NCBI GenBank assembly: GCA_903860745.1
Contig: CAIORQ010000081.1
Coordinates: 1 to 62,686 of the forward strand
Reading direction: 5' to 3'
DNA length: 62,686 nt
Origin: an uncultured Actinomycetes bacterium
Lineage (GTDB): Bacteria > Actinomycetota > Acidimicrobiia > Acidimicrobiales > RAAP-2
The notes under the pieces are model-generated. The model saw only the letters and a list, made by a program, of their open reading frames with translations. It was not told the DNA's origin and did not search any database. Below, one piece after another: positions 10,024 through 18,168 of the stretch; the first letter of the stretch is position 1; the number at the start of each line of letters is the position of its first letter. The position numbers and the translations under genes were made by a program.

Positions 10024-10956
10024 TCACGGAGCATCGTGGACCGCGGGGTCTCGACGCCGCAGGCGCCACGAGCCCGCCCAACGTTGTCCGGGCTCGAGGA
10101 CGATGACGTCCTTGCCCGAGCGCAAGGCCTCGGGAGGACAGGTCATCGGTTCGACCCCGATCGAGGTGCGCCGACGACCGCGCGGCAATCCGTCACCGGT
10201 GTAGACCTGCAGGTAGGGGAAGGTCCGGTCCACCTGGAGTTCGACGAGCCCGCCCTCGCGGTCGCGCAGGCGAACGGTGGCCAGTCCCGTGTCGTCGCGG
10301 ACCAGTTCGGTGTAGGCGATGTTGATCTCGTGACCGGAGACGGACTTGGCCTGGCTGAAATCGAGGGCGTGACCAGCCACGGGCAAGATCTCGCCCGTCG
10401 GCAGCAGACGGTCGTTGACCGCCACGAAGGCCCGAGCGGGCACCTCGAGCTCGGCACCTTCGATCGTGTCGGTCAACACCGCGAGGTAGGGGTGGAAACC
10501 GACCCCGACCGGGATCGGCACGTCGTCTCGATTGGTGACGGTGGCCGTGACCGTGAGGCCGAGCGAGCCCAGGTGGTAGGCGACCTCGATCTCGCTGAAG
10601 AAGGGGTACTCCGGTGTGGGGTGCAGCAGCAACGACAGGACGCAGCGGTTCTGATTGACCATCTCGATGTCGAAGGGTCGCCAGCGCACGAGACCGTGGA
10701 TCGCCGTGCCGGTCTCGTGCTCGTCCACCGAGGGCACCCCCACCCGGCCCGAGAAGCTCCAGGGCTCCGGCGAGAGTCGGTTGGGCCAGGGGTACATGAT
10801 CTGACCATGGGCGCCCGGAGGTAACTCCTCGCCGGCGAAGCCCTCCACGACCGCGACGCCCCCCTTGACGAAGGTGCGCAGCGTAGCCCCGACTTCGGTG
10901 ATCACCGCCCGCTGGTCGCCGTGGGCAATCGCGATCTGTTCACCCGAGGGCAGCAC
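10024..10956 (-). CDS. Aldose 1-epimerase (galactose mutarotase) family protein
   Basis: 310 residues with the beta-sandwich mutarotase pattern: an early NR pair after YPWP (about residue 58), AIHGLVRWR carrying the first catalytic His region, VGFHPYL with the second His, and IGVEPMTCP with the catalytic Glu. Catalyses interconversion of alpha and beta aldose anomers or acts on sugar phosphates; the precise sugar cannot be read. Start GTG 10956 with AAAGGATGG upstream. Divergent from surE (56 bp between starts), and followed by clpS after 30 bp. Confidence 0.85.
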   Translation of the reverse strand: MLPSGEQIAIAHGDQRAVITEVGATLRTFVKGGVAVVEGFAGEELPPGAHGQIMYPWPNRLSPEPWSFSGRVGVPSVDEHETGTAIHGLVRWRPFDIEMVNQNRCVLSLLLHPTPEYPFFSEIEVAYHLGSLGLTVTATVTNRDDVPIPVGVGFHPYLAVLTDTIEGAELEVPARAFVAVNDRLLPTGEILPVAGHALDFSQAKSVSGHEINIAYTELVRDDTGLATVRLRDREGGLVELQVDRTFPYLQVYTGDGLPRGRRRTSIGVEPMTCPPEALRSGKDVIVLEPGQRWAGSWRLRRRDPAVHDAP

Positions 10957-10999
10957 GGTCTTCCATCCTTTTGTTCACTGGTGAGTAACTTACGACAGA

Positions 11000-11005
11000 T
11001 AGCGT
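11000..11005 (+). promoter_or_regulatory. -10 element of surE
   Basis: TAGCGT fits TANNNT and ends 7 nt before ATG 11013. No SD precedes the ATG, so a leaderless transcript is likely. Confidence 0.45.
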
Positions 11006-11012
11006 GACGGGT

Positions 11013-11858
11013 ATGAAGATATTGCTGACCAACGACGACGGCGTCATGGCCCCGGGGATCGGTGCACTGGCCCGGGCGGTGGCTGCTTGGATCGACCGTT
11101 GCCCGGCGGGCGAGGAGCGCCAGGCGATCGTGGTGGCGCCGGACCGCAACTTTTCGGGTATGTCGGCCGCGATCGGCGACGTGTTCGACACCAAATCCGT
11201 CTCCTACAAGCGCCATCGCATCACCGGCGCGGAGTCCATCGCGACCTACGGCCTCGACGCGCCGCCGGCGCTGTGCGCCATCCTCGGCTCCCTCGGCACC
11301 TTCGACCTCCAACCCGACCTGATCATCTCGGGCATCAACGCCGGGGCGAACGTCGGGCGCAGCGTACTCCATTCGGGCACCGTCGGGGCCATCTTGTCGG
11401 CGGCGCAACTGGGTCTGTCCGGACTGGCCGTCTCCGTCCAGTGGGGCGAGGACGTCCATTACGACCTGGCGGCCCAACTGGCCATCGAGGTGCTCGACGA
11501 GCTCTTCCGGGCCCCCTCGCGGACCTTGTTGAACCTCAACGTGCCCAACGTGACGCGCGAACACCTACGCGGGGTGCGTCGCGGTCGCATCTCGACCGCC
11601 GAAGTGGTGATGATGGCCGGCCCACGCGCGGGCGGCGAACCCCTCAGTGACGAGGGCGAACTGCCCCTGGTCCTCGGCGCCGCCTCCCCCGAGGTCGGCG
11701 ACGTCAGCGATGAGGACGAGGGTGACGACGGCGCGCTGCTGGTCGCGGGCTACGCGTCCCTGACCCCGATCGTGGGACCACACGAGAACACCGACTCGGC
11801 GCTCGACGGGGTGATCCACACCGCCCTGGGCGTCATCACCCGCCACCTCGAGAACTAG
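11013..11858 (+). CDS. surE: SurE, 5'/3'-nucleotidase
   Basis: Metal-dependent phosphatase acting on nucleoside 5'/3'-monophosphates and short polyphosphate. The N-terminus MKILLTNDDGVMAPGI is the family signature: the two Asp residues bind the metal, with later metal/substrate motifs SGMSAA, ISGINAGANVG and LNLNVP. 281 residues from ATG 11013. An in-frame GTG at 11004 would add three residues; I prefer ATG because a TANNNT box sits 7 nt upstream. Unusual feature: an acidic insert (DVSDEDEGDDG) near residue 235. Its stop overlaps the arfB stop (shared CTAG). Confidence 0.95.
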   Translation: MKILLTNDDGVMAPGIGALARAVAAWIDRCPAGEERQAIVVAPDRNFSGMSAAIGDVFDTKSVSYKRHRITGAESIATYGLDAPPALCAILGSLGTFDLQPDLIISGINAGANVGRSVLHSGTVGAILSAAQLGLSGLAVSVQWGEDVHYDLAAQLAIEVLDELFRAPSRTLLNLNVPNVTREHLRGVRRGRISTAEVVMMAGPRAGGEPLSDEGELPLVLGAASPEVGDVSDEDEGDDGALLVAGYASLTPIVGPHENTDSALDGVIHTALGVITRHLEN

Positions 11859-12283
11859 TCCTCGACGCTGCGGCGAGACTCCTTGATCCGCGAGCGCGCC
11901 TTCTTCGCGTCCACGCGGCGCGTCTGGGAGGCCTTGGTCGGTCGCGTGGCGCGTCGCGGCGTGGGGCGACTCAACCCCGTGCTGATCTTGCCGGCCAGCG
12001 AGGCGAGGGCGGCGGCCTTGTTGGCCGACTGGGATCGGTGTCGGCTCGAGCTGGCCTGGAGCGCGTGCCCGCAGCGCTGGACGAGCCACGCGCGGTCGGA
12101 CTCGCTCAGGACGCGCGAGGCGTCGACGTCGAAGAGCGCCACCACCTTGGTCAAGGAGCGGTTCGCGTGTTGGCCCCCGGGCCCGCCCGAAGTACTGACG
12201 CGCAATTCGATCTCCCCGGCGGGAATCGTCAGGCGCGACCTCACGCGCAGCGATCCGTCGTCATTGACGCGCACGATGCTCAT
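11855..12283 (-). CDS. arfB: ArfB/YaeJ-type peptidyl-tRNA hydrolase (ribosome rescue)
   Basis: 142 residues. Release-factor-like protein that frees stalled ribosomes. The catalytic GGPGGQ sits near residue 33 inside STSGGPGGQHANRS, and the basic C-terminal tail (many R/K, from about residue 105) is what inserts in the empty mRNA channel in ArfB. It is too short for a complete RF1/RF2. ATG 12283 directly abuts the stop of the upstream thioesterase gene without any spacer, indicating co-transcription. Confidence 0.9.
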   Translation of the reverse strand: MSIVRVNDDGSLRVRSRLTIPAGEIELRVSTSGGPGGQHANRSLTKVVALFDVDASRVLSESDRAWLVQRCGHALQASSSRHRSQSANKAAALASLAGKISTGLSRPTPRRATRPTKASQTRRVDAKKARSRIKESRRSVED

Positions 12284-13105
12284 TCAGGCCTGCCCGAAGC
12301 GCACCATCGCCAGCTGGCTCGACGTCGCCACCAGCTCACCCGTGTCGTCGAAGAGCTCACAGCGTTCGTCCACCAGCCCGTCGGCCACGACGACGCACCA
12401 CTGACGCGCCCGCAGCCACTCACTCGCGGGTATCCGCCGGACATAGGAGGTCAGCTGCAGGGTGGGGACCCAGCCGGTCGAACCGAGTGGCAAGGTGGCC
12501 GGCGGGACCGCGTCGGCGGCGAAGAGGACGCTCCACGCGTTCCAGGGCGCACCGCCGTCGGCCAGACGCAGCCAGATCACGACCTGCGCGTCACCCGCCT
12601 CGCCGTTCCACCACGCCGGTGAGTCGGGGTCGCATCGCATGTCCACCAGGTGGTGGATCGAGAGCGACTCGTGGGCGGGCAGTTCCACGCACTCCGACAC
12701 CGGAGCCAGCACCGGCGCGACCGACGACTGGTAGCGCAGCCGCGCGGATTCCCTCAAGGTGCCCACCGTGACGAGTGACTCGGTGGTCACCACCCCCTCC
12801 TGGGACAGGGTCACGTGGACGAAGGACGCGCTGCGCCCCACCCGGCGGACCTCGGTGGCCACGGTGGCCGGACCTACGACGGACGGACTGACGAAATTGG
12901 TGGTCGCCGCCGTGGCGTGCAGGTGGCTCGCCCCCTCGTCGCTGGCCGCCGCGACGGCCGCGTTGGCCATCACGCACTGGAGATATCCCCCGTTGGGGAT
13001 GCCGAAGACCGTGAAATCGTCGACCAGTTCCGCCCGGAAGCGCCCGTCGCCGTCGGGTTCCACGCTCGCCGCGTCCGCCAGCGTCAAGTGCTCGACTTCG
13101 CTCAT
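12284..13105 (-). CDS. Acyl-CoA thioesterase-like protein (double hotdog)
   Basis: 273 residues arranged as two hotdog halves: the first with PNGGYLQCVMANA (long hotdog helix) and FVSPSVVGPATV, the second with the strand SYVRRIPASEWLRARQW near the C-terminus. This fits the TesB-like thioesterase superfamily (4HBT_3). It would hydrolyse acyl-CoA esters, chain length unknown. Start ATG 13105. arfB follows immediately. Neighbouring MMSDH, acyl-CoA ligase and desaturase genes suit an acyl-CoA/lipid metabolism role. Confidence 0.85.
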   Translation of the reverse strand: MSEVEHLTLADAASVEPDGDGRFRAELVDDFTVFGIPNGGYLQCVMANAAVAAASDEGASHLHATAATTNFVSPSVVGPATVATEVRRVGRSASFVHVTLSQEGVVTTESLVTVGTLRESARLRYQSSVAPVLAPVSECVELPAHESLSIHHLVDMRCDPDSPAWWNGEAGDAQVVIWLRLADGGAPWNAWSVLFAADAVPPATLPLGSTGWVPTLQLTSYVRRIPASEWLRARQWCVVVADGLVDERCELFDDTGELVATSSQLAMVRFGQA

Positions 13106-13181
13106 CCCCCCACCTTAACGAGGGCGTCGCGACGTCCCGATGGCCCACGCCTCGATAGATTGTTCACGACAAGGAGCTCCC

Positions 13182-14657
13182 ATGCGTACTGTTCCCCACT
13201 ACATCAACGGCGCGACCGTGACGGCCCCCGGCGAGTTGCCCGTCTTCAATCCGGCCACGGGAGAGGTCACTTCGCGTGTGCCCCTGCCCTCGACCCACGT
13301 GGTCGACGAGGTCGTCGCGACGGCGCGCGCGGCCTGGGCCACGTGGCGCAACTCCAGCCTCTCGCAGCGCACCAACGTCCTCTTCGCCTTCCGGCACATG
13401 TTGGTGCAACACACCGACGAACTCGCGGCGCTCATCACCGCCGAGCACGGCAAGACCATCGTCGACGCCAAGGGAGAGATCGCCCGCGGCCTGGAGAACG
13501 TCGAGTACGCCTGCGGGCTGACCGAGCACCTCAAGGGCGGCTTCTCGTCCCAGGTCGCCGACGGCGTCGACGTGCACTCCTTTCGCGAGTCCCTGGGCGT
13601 GGTCGCGGCGATCACCCCCTTCAACTTCCCCATCATGGTCCCGCTGTGGATGGCCGCCAACGCCCTGGCCACTGGCAACGCGGTGGTGCTCAAGCCCTCC
13701 GAGCGCGACCCCTCGGTATCGGTCCGCCTGGCCGAGCTGTTGAGCGAGGCGGGGTTGCCGGCGGGGGTCTTCAACGTCCTGCAGGGCAACGCCGCCACCG
13801 TGAACCAGCTGCTCAGCCACGAGGGCGTGGACGCCGTGAGCTTCGTCGGCTCGACGCCGGTCGCGCGTCACGTCTACCTCACCGCGACCGAGCACGGTAA
13901 GCGGGTCCAGGCCCTCGGCGGAGCCAAGAACCACATGGTCGTGCTGCCCGACGCGGACCTCGAGATCGCGGCCGACGCCGCGATCAACGCCGGCTACGGC
14001 GCCGCCGGCGAGCGCTGCATGGCCATCAGCGTGGTCGTGGCCGTCGGCGACATCGCCGACGCCCTGGTCGCCAAGATCGCCGAGCGCGTGGACCGACTGA
14101 CCGTCGGTCCCGGCGACGACCCCGCCAGCGACTACGGCCCCGTCATCACCGACGAGCACCGCCAGCGGGTGCTCAGCTACCTCACTGATCCGGGTGCCGG
14201 CGTGCGCGTGGTGCGAGACGGGTCGGACCTGGCCACCCGACCGGGCTTCTTCGTGGGCCCCTGCCTGCTCGACAACGTGACGCCGGGCACGCGGGCCTAC
14301 GACGACGAGATCTTCGGACCCGTGCTCGGCGTGGCGCGAGTGGCCACCTTCGCCGACGCGGTGGCGATGATCAACGAGAACCCCTACGGCAACGGCACGG
14401 CGATCTTCACCCGCGACGGCAACGCCGCGCGACTCTTCAGCCGCCAGGTCAGCGTGGGGATGATCGGCGTGAACGTGCCCATCCCGGTGCCGGTGTCCAG
14501 TTACTCCTTCGGGGGCTGGAAGAACTCCCTCTTCGGCCACGCCCACATCTACGGGCCCGAGGGCATCTCCTTCTACTCGCGGGCCAAGGTCGTCACCACG
14601 CGATGGCCGCTGGCCTCAGAGTCCCAGATCGACCTGGGCTTCCCGCGCACTCGCTGA
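13182..14657 (+). CDS. mmsA: CoA-acylating methylmalonate-semialdehyde dehydrogenase
   Basis: 491-residue aldehyde dehydrogenase that converts methylmalonate or malonate semialdehyde to propionyl-CoA or acetyl-CoA with NAD+ (valine, inositol or beta-alanine catabolism). Start ATG 13182 has AAGGAG 6 bp upstream. Evidence: N-terminal HYINGATV, NAD-binding TPFNFPIMVPLWM, active-site segment YGAAGERCMAIS with the nucleophilic Cys near residue 285, and the MMSDH-specific C-terminus FGGWKNSLFGHAHIYGPEG. No other valine or inositol pathway genes are next to it. Confidence 0.92.
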   Translation: MRTVPHYINGATVTAPGELPVFNPATGEVTSRVPLPSTHVVDEVVATARAAWATWRNSSLSQRTNVLFAFRHMLVQHTDELAALITAEHGKTIVDAKGEIARGLENVEYACGLTEHLKGGFSSQVADGVDVHSFRESLGVVAAITPFNFPIMVPLWMAANALATGNAVVLKPSERDPSVSVRLAELLSEAGLPAGVFNVLQGNAATVNQLLSHEGVDAVSFVGSTPVARHVYLTATEHGKRVQALGGAKNHMVVLPDADLEIAADAAINAGYGAAGERCMAISVVVAVGDIADALVAKIAERVDRLTVGPGDDPASDYGPVITDEHRQRVLSYLTDPGAGVRVVRDGSDLATRPGFFVGPCLLDNVTPGTRAYDDEIFGPVLGVARVATFADAVAMINENPYGNGTAIFTRDGNAARLFSRQVSVGMIGVNVPIPVPVSSYSFGGWKNSLFGHAHIYGPEGISFYSRAKVVTTRWPLASESQIDLGFPRTR

Positions 14658-14717
14658 GCACCCGGGGCCTAGACTCTCGCCACGGTGCCTTCTCGTCGGT
14701 GCCGAGTTCGAGGACCC

Positions 14718-15137
14718 ATGAGCAAGCAGCATTCCAGCGTCCGTGCCTACGGCATCTTGATCCACGACGACGCGGTGGCCCTGGTCCGCTCCTCCAACCC
14801 TCAGCACCAGCCGCCGTTGTGGTGGCTGCCGGGGGGCGGCATCGACTTCGGCGAGACGCCCGAGGAGACGCTGGTCCGTGAGTTCCAGGAGGAGACCGGG
14901 CTGATCATCCACCAGCCCGAACTCTTCTCGGTCACCAGCGACGTGCGCCGCCGCCCCAATGGCGACGGCATCCACACGGTGCGCATCATCTACACGGTGT
15001 CCTACCTCAGCGGCCACCTGACCCACGAGGTCCACGGCACCACCGACCACGCCGCGTGGTACCCGCTCAAGGAGCTCGAGGACCTCAACCTCGCCGACTA
15101 CGCCCGCACCGCGATTCAGGGCGCCCTGCGGAAGTAG
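14718..15137 (+). CDS. Nudix hydrolase
   Basis: 139 residues from ATG 14718 (GAGGA upstream). The complete Nudix box G-x5-E-x7-REUxEExGU is seen from about residue 37 (GGGIDFGETPEETLVREFQ... continuing EETG), so the Mg-dependent pyrophosphohydrolase site is intact. Substrate (NDP-sugar, damaged nucleotide, coenzyme) cannot be inferred. A TAGACT -10-like box lies about 40 bp upstream. The last 22 bp overlap the converging acyl-CoA ligase gene. Confidence 0.9.
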   Translation: MSKQHSSVRAYGILIHDDAVALVRSSNPQHQPPLWWLPGGGIDFGETPEETLVREFQEETGLIIHQPELFSVTSDVRRRPNGDGIHTVRIIYTVSYLSGHLTHEVHGTTDHAAWYPLKELEDLNLADYARTAIQGALRK

Positions 15138-16801
15138 ACGTCCGCCAGGCTGTTCTTGGCGACCTTGCCGGCCGCGTTCCTCGGCAGTCTGGTGGTCGTG
15201 AGAGCGATGCGCGAGGGAACCTTGTAGGCCGCCAGTCGCTCGCTCAGGAACTCGATCAGATGCTCCTCGTCGAGACGACCCTCGGCGCGGACCACGACCA
15301 CCGCCGCCACGCATTCGCCCAGCCGTTCGTCGGCCAGCCCGCACACCGCGGTCTCGAGCACGGCCGGATGGTCGTAGATAGCCGACTCGACCTCGGCGCA
15401 GTAGACGTTGTCGCCACCGCGCAGGATCATGTCCTTGAGCCGGTCCTCGATGTACAAGAAGCCCTCCTCGTCGAGACGTCCGAGGTCACCGGTGCGCAAC
15501 CACCCCTGCACCAAGGTCGCGGCGGTGGCCTCGGGTTGACGCCAGTAGCCCCGAAAGAGCGTCGGACCCGACATCCAGATCTCGCCGACCTCTCCCGGAC
15601 CGAGCACCCGACCGTGGTCGTCGCGGATCTCGACCTCCATGACTGCGGTGGGCGTCTGACCCGTCGAGGTCGGATGCTCCAGGTAGTCGTCGCCGTAGAT
15701 CTGGGGACCGTAGGCGTTGGTCTCGGTCATGCCGAAGCCCAGATTGGGCCGCGCGTTGACGAAGGCGCCCTCCACGCGCTGGACGAGACTGCCGGGGGCC
15801 GGGGCGCCACCTCCGCCCACGGTGACGAGCGAGGAGGTGTCGAACTCACCGAGGCGCGGTGAGTTGACGAGGTCCCAGGACTGGGTGGGAACGCCCACCA
15901 TGTTGGTCACCCGATGCCCCTCGATGAGCTCCAGGGCGTCGTCGGGGTTCCAGTGATGGATCATCACCAGCTTGAAGTGCCACGCGAAGCACGACAGCAT
16001 CACCGGGACGCACCCGGTGACGTGGAAGAGCGGCACCGCCAGGATGAAGCAGGTCGGGTAGCCCGCCGGGTGGTCGCGCGGGCCGCGGCGCTCCCCCTCG
16101 ACGACCAGGCCAGTCGCGAAGGCCATGATCGTCTGGCAGATGGCGTCGTGCGTCGACACCGCCCCCTTGGGCTGGCCCGTGGTCCCCGAGGTGTACAAGA
16201 TGGTGGCGTCGTCACCGCCCGACACGGACACCTCGGGCATGCTCGCGCCCTTGAGCACGACGTCGATCCAGTGCGCGACGCCGGCGGGGGCCGCCGCGGT
16301 CTCGTCACCTCGCGCGAGAACGATCGGCGTCTCGCGACGACGACAGGTGTCCAGGACCCGCTCGCATCGTTCGACGTCCGCCACCACCACGCGCACGTCG
16401 GCGTCGGCGAGGGCGAACTCGAGCTCCGTGGGCGTCCACCAGGCGTTGAGCAACACGGCGATCGCCCCCACCGACACGGTGGCCGCGAAGGCCACGATCC
16501 ACTCGGGGACGTTGCGCATGGCGATGCCCACCCGGTCACCCGGACGAACGCCGAAGAGGTTCACGAGGGAGTCGGCGAACTCGTCGGCGCGGCGCATGAC
16601 CTCGTCGAAGCTCCACTCCTCGTCCTCGAAGACGACGAAGGTCTCGTGAACACCTCTGGCGCCGGCGAAGATGTCGCGCAGGTTCGCCGGGGAGTTGACG
16701 AACACCCGCCTCGTCGCGCCGCCGTCGACCCGGTCGGTGACCTCGAAGAGCTGACCGGGTGCGGTGACGCGCGCCGTCGCGTCGAACAGAGTCAGTGCCA
16801 C
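15116..16801 (-). CDS. Acyl-CoA synthetase / AMP-binding ligase
   Basis: 561 residues of the ANL (adenylate-forming) superfamily. Motifs in order: phosphate-binding ILYTSGTTGQPKGA near residue 210, GFGMTETNAYG (adenine site), LRTGDLG with the ribose-binding Asp, hinge region after YIEDRLKDMI, and the C-terminal RNAAGKVAK containing the catalytic Lys. It probably activates a medium/long-chain or unusual carboxylic acid to its CoA thioester. GTG start with a strong GGAGGG SD. Convergent with the Nudix gene (22 bp overlap). Confidence 0.9.
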   Translation of the reverse strand: MALTLFDATARVTAPGQLFEVTDRVDGGATRRVFVNSPANLRDIFAGARGVHETFVVFEDEEWSFDEVMRRADEFADSLVNLFGVRPGDRVGIAMRNVPEWIVAFAATVSVGAIAVLLNAWWTPTELEFALADADVRVVVADVERCERVLDTCRRRETPIVLARGDETAAAPAGVAHWIDVVLKGASMPEVSVSGGDDATILYTSGTTGQPKGAVSTHDAICQTIMAFATGLVVEGERRGPRDHPAGYPTCFILAVPLFHVTGCVPVMLSCFAWHFKLVMIHHWNPDDALELIEGHRVTNMVGVPTQSWDLVNSPRLGEFDTSSLVTVGGGGAPAPGSLVQRVEGAFVNARPNLGFGMTETNAYGPQIYGDDYLEHPTSTGQTPTAVMEVEIRDDHGRVLGPGEVGEIWMSGPTLFRGYWRQPEATAATLVQGWLRTGDLGRLDEEGFLYIEDRLKDMILRGGDNVYCAEVESAIYDHPAVLETAVCGLADERLGECVAAVVVVRAEGRLDEEHLIEFLSERLAAYKVPSRIALTTTRLPRNAAGKVAKNSLADVYFRRAP

Positions 16802-16835
16802 GCCCCTCCTTCAGGTGACATCAGCCTACGAGCAG

Positions 16836-16841
16836 TACTGT
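16836..16841 (+). promoter_or_regulatory. -10 element of the DUF167 gene
   Basis: TACTGT (TANNNT) ends 6 nt before ATG 16848; no SD is present, consistent with a leaderless mRNA. Confidence 0.4.
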
Positions 16842-16847
16842 GCCGAT

Positions 16848-17135
16848 ATGGCGCTCGGTCGGTTGGTCATCGATGTCCACGTCCATCCGGGATCGCGGCG
16901 CGCGGCGGTGGGCGGACGCCACGGCGACGCCTTGGTGGTCCGGGTTCGTTCCCGTGCCGTGGAGGGCGCGGCCAACGACGAAGTGCTCGACTCGATCTCG
17001 CGGGCCTTCGCCCTGCCCCGACGCGCGGTCGACTTCGCCCACCCCACCCGCTCGCGCGACAAGCGCGTGTGCTTCGTCGGTGACGTCGCCACGCTGCGCG
17101 GGCGACTCGAGCGGCTGCTCAGCGGCGTCGATTAG
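16848..17135 (+). CDS. DUF167 / YggU family protein
   Basis: 95 residues. The pattern VHPGSRR...VRVRSRAVEGAANDE...R-x2-VDFAHPTRSRDKRV matches the DUF167 family (alpha/beta fold of unknown role, common in bacteria). ATG 16848 chosen because it starts at the family N-terminus and sits 6 nt behind a TANNNT box. The stop shares TTAG with the converging desaturase stop. Confidence 0.88.
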   Translation: MALGRLVIDVHVHPGSRRAAVGGRHGDALVVRVRSRAVEGAANDEVLDSISRAFALPRRAVDFAHPTRSRDKRVCFVGDVATLRGRLERLLSGVD

Positions 17136-18058
17136 CCCGGAGCGACGTTGGCGGCGGCCTTCTGGGCCATCCGCTCGACCGTCTCGGAGATCCGGGCGAC
17201 CACCTTGTTCAGCTCCGCGCGGGCGTTCTCGGCCTCGCGGTTGAGGCCCGCGAGGTGATCGACGTCCCAGAGGCTCAGCACCGGTGTGACCACGTCACGC
17301 AGGAACTGACCCAGTCCGTAGATGCCCTCTCGAGCGATGCGCACGGCGTGACGGGTGAAGCTCGGGATCCCGGTGCCGGGCATGGCGAAGTTCGTCACCT
17401 GCTTGGTCGCGGCGACCATCATCGTCGAGGGGTCGATCGCGAAGGCCGCCAGCGCGAGGTCACGGTAGAAGAGGTAGTGCTTCGTCTCGTCGCCGGCGAC
17501 GAGTGCCAGGATGTTGCGCCCGACCTTGTCGTCCTTGGGCAGGTGCGCTCCCGTGTTGCGATGCGCGATCTGGGTGGCGCGTTCCTGGAACGACACGTAG
17601 CAGATGAGGTCCGCGAAGGTGTCGGGGTGGGGCACCTCGCCGCGCGACATCTGCACGCGCCGACCGTCCTCCAACAGCACCGGATCGATGCATCGAGAGA
17701 TGTGGACCCAGTCGCGCATCACCATCGCGTGACGGTTCTCCTCCATCGTCCACTGGTAGTTCCAGTCGCGAATCGGGTGACCCTCGGGGGCGTGGGCCAG
17801 GATCGAGTTGGTGTAGTAGGGGAGGTTGTCCTCCGTGAGCAGGTTGACGTAGATCGAACTGCGCACGCCCTCGGCGATCGGGTAGTCGCTCTCGCTCCAC
17901 GGATGCTCGCCGAAGTCCTCGCCCTCGCCCCAGGCGATCTGCTCGTGGGGGTACCACAGACGCGGTGCCTCCATGTGGCGGTTGTAGAGGCGTTCGACGT
18001 CGGGCGTGATCTCCTCGAGGAGGTCGGTGCGGCTCTGGGGTAGTCGCGTAACTGGCAA
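17132..18058 (-). CDS. Acyl-ACP desaturase (soluble diiron)
   Basis: Soluble ferritin-like diiron enzyme introducing a cis double bond in acyl-ACP using O2 and ferredoxin. Iron ligands are visible: TEDNLPYY (first Glu), EENRH (ExxH), SFQERATQIAH (Glu) and DETKH (ExxH). Resembles mycobacterial DesA-type proteins. The frame is open to GTG 18118, but I favour TTG 18058 (308 residues) since AAGGA lies at a good distance and family N-termini begin close by; the start is uncertain. C-terminal ~25 residues are a basic helix. Shares TTAG with the DUF167 stop. Confidence 0.88.
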   Translation of the reverse strand: MPVTRLPQSRTDLLEEITPDVERLYNRHMEAPRLWYPHEQIAWGEGEDFGEHPWSESDYPIAEGVRSSIYVNLLTEDNLPYYTNSILAHAPEGHPIRDWNYQWTMEENRHAMVMRDWVHISRCIDPVLLEDGRRVQMSRGEVPHPDTFADLICYVSFQERATQIAHRNTGAHLPKDDKVGRNILALVAGDETKHYLFYRDLALAAFAIDPSTMMVAATKQVTNFAMPGTGIPSFTRHAVRIAREGIYGLGQFLRDVVTPVLSLWDVDHLAGLNREAENARAELNKVVARISETVERMAQKAAANVAPG

Positions 18059-18168
18059 ATCGAATCCTTGACCGGGCGTCCACGAGGGCGCAACTTCAGC
18101 GTAACGGCGCGGCGCCACCGTGAAAACGGAGGACTCGTGATTCTCGTCACAAGCCCGAGTAGCGTGAG

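Noticed and set aside
10973-10989. XRE operator copy between galM-like and surE (GTTCACTGGTGAGTAAC)
   Set aside because: Only one arm matches; the 7-mer is expected several times by chance and the genes have no link with the cupin cluster.
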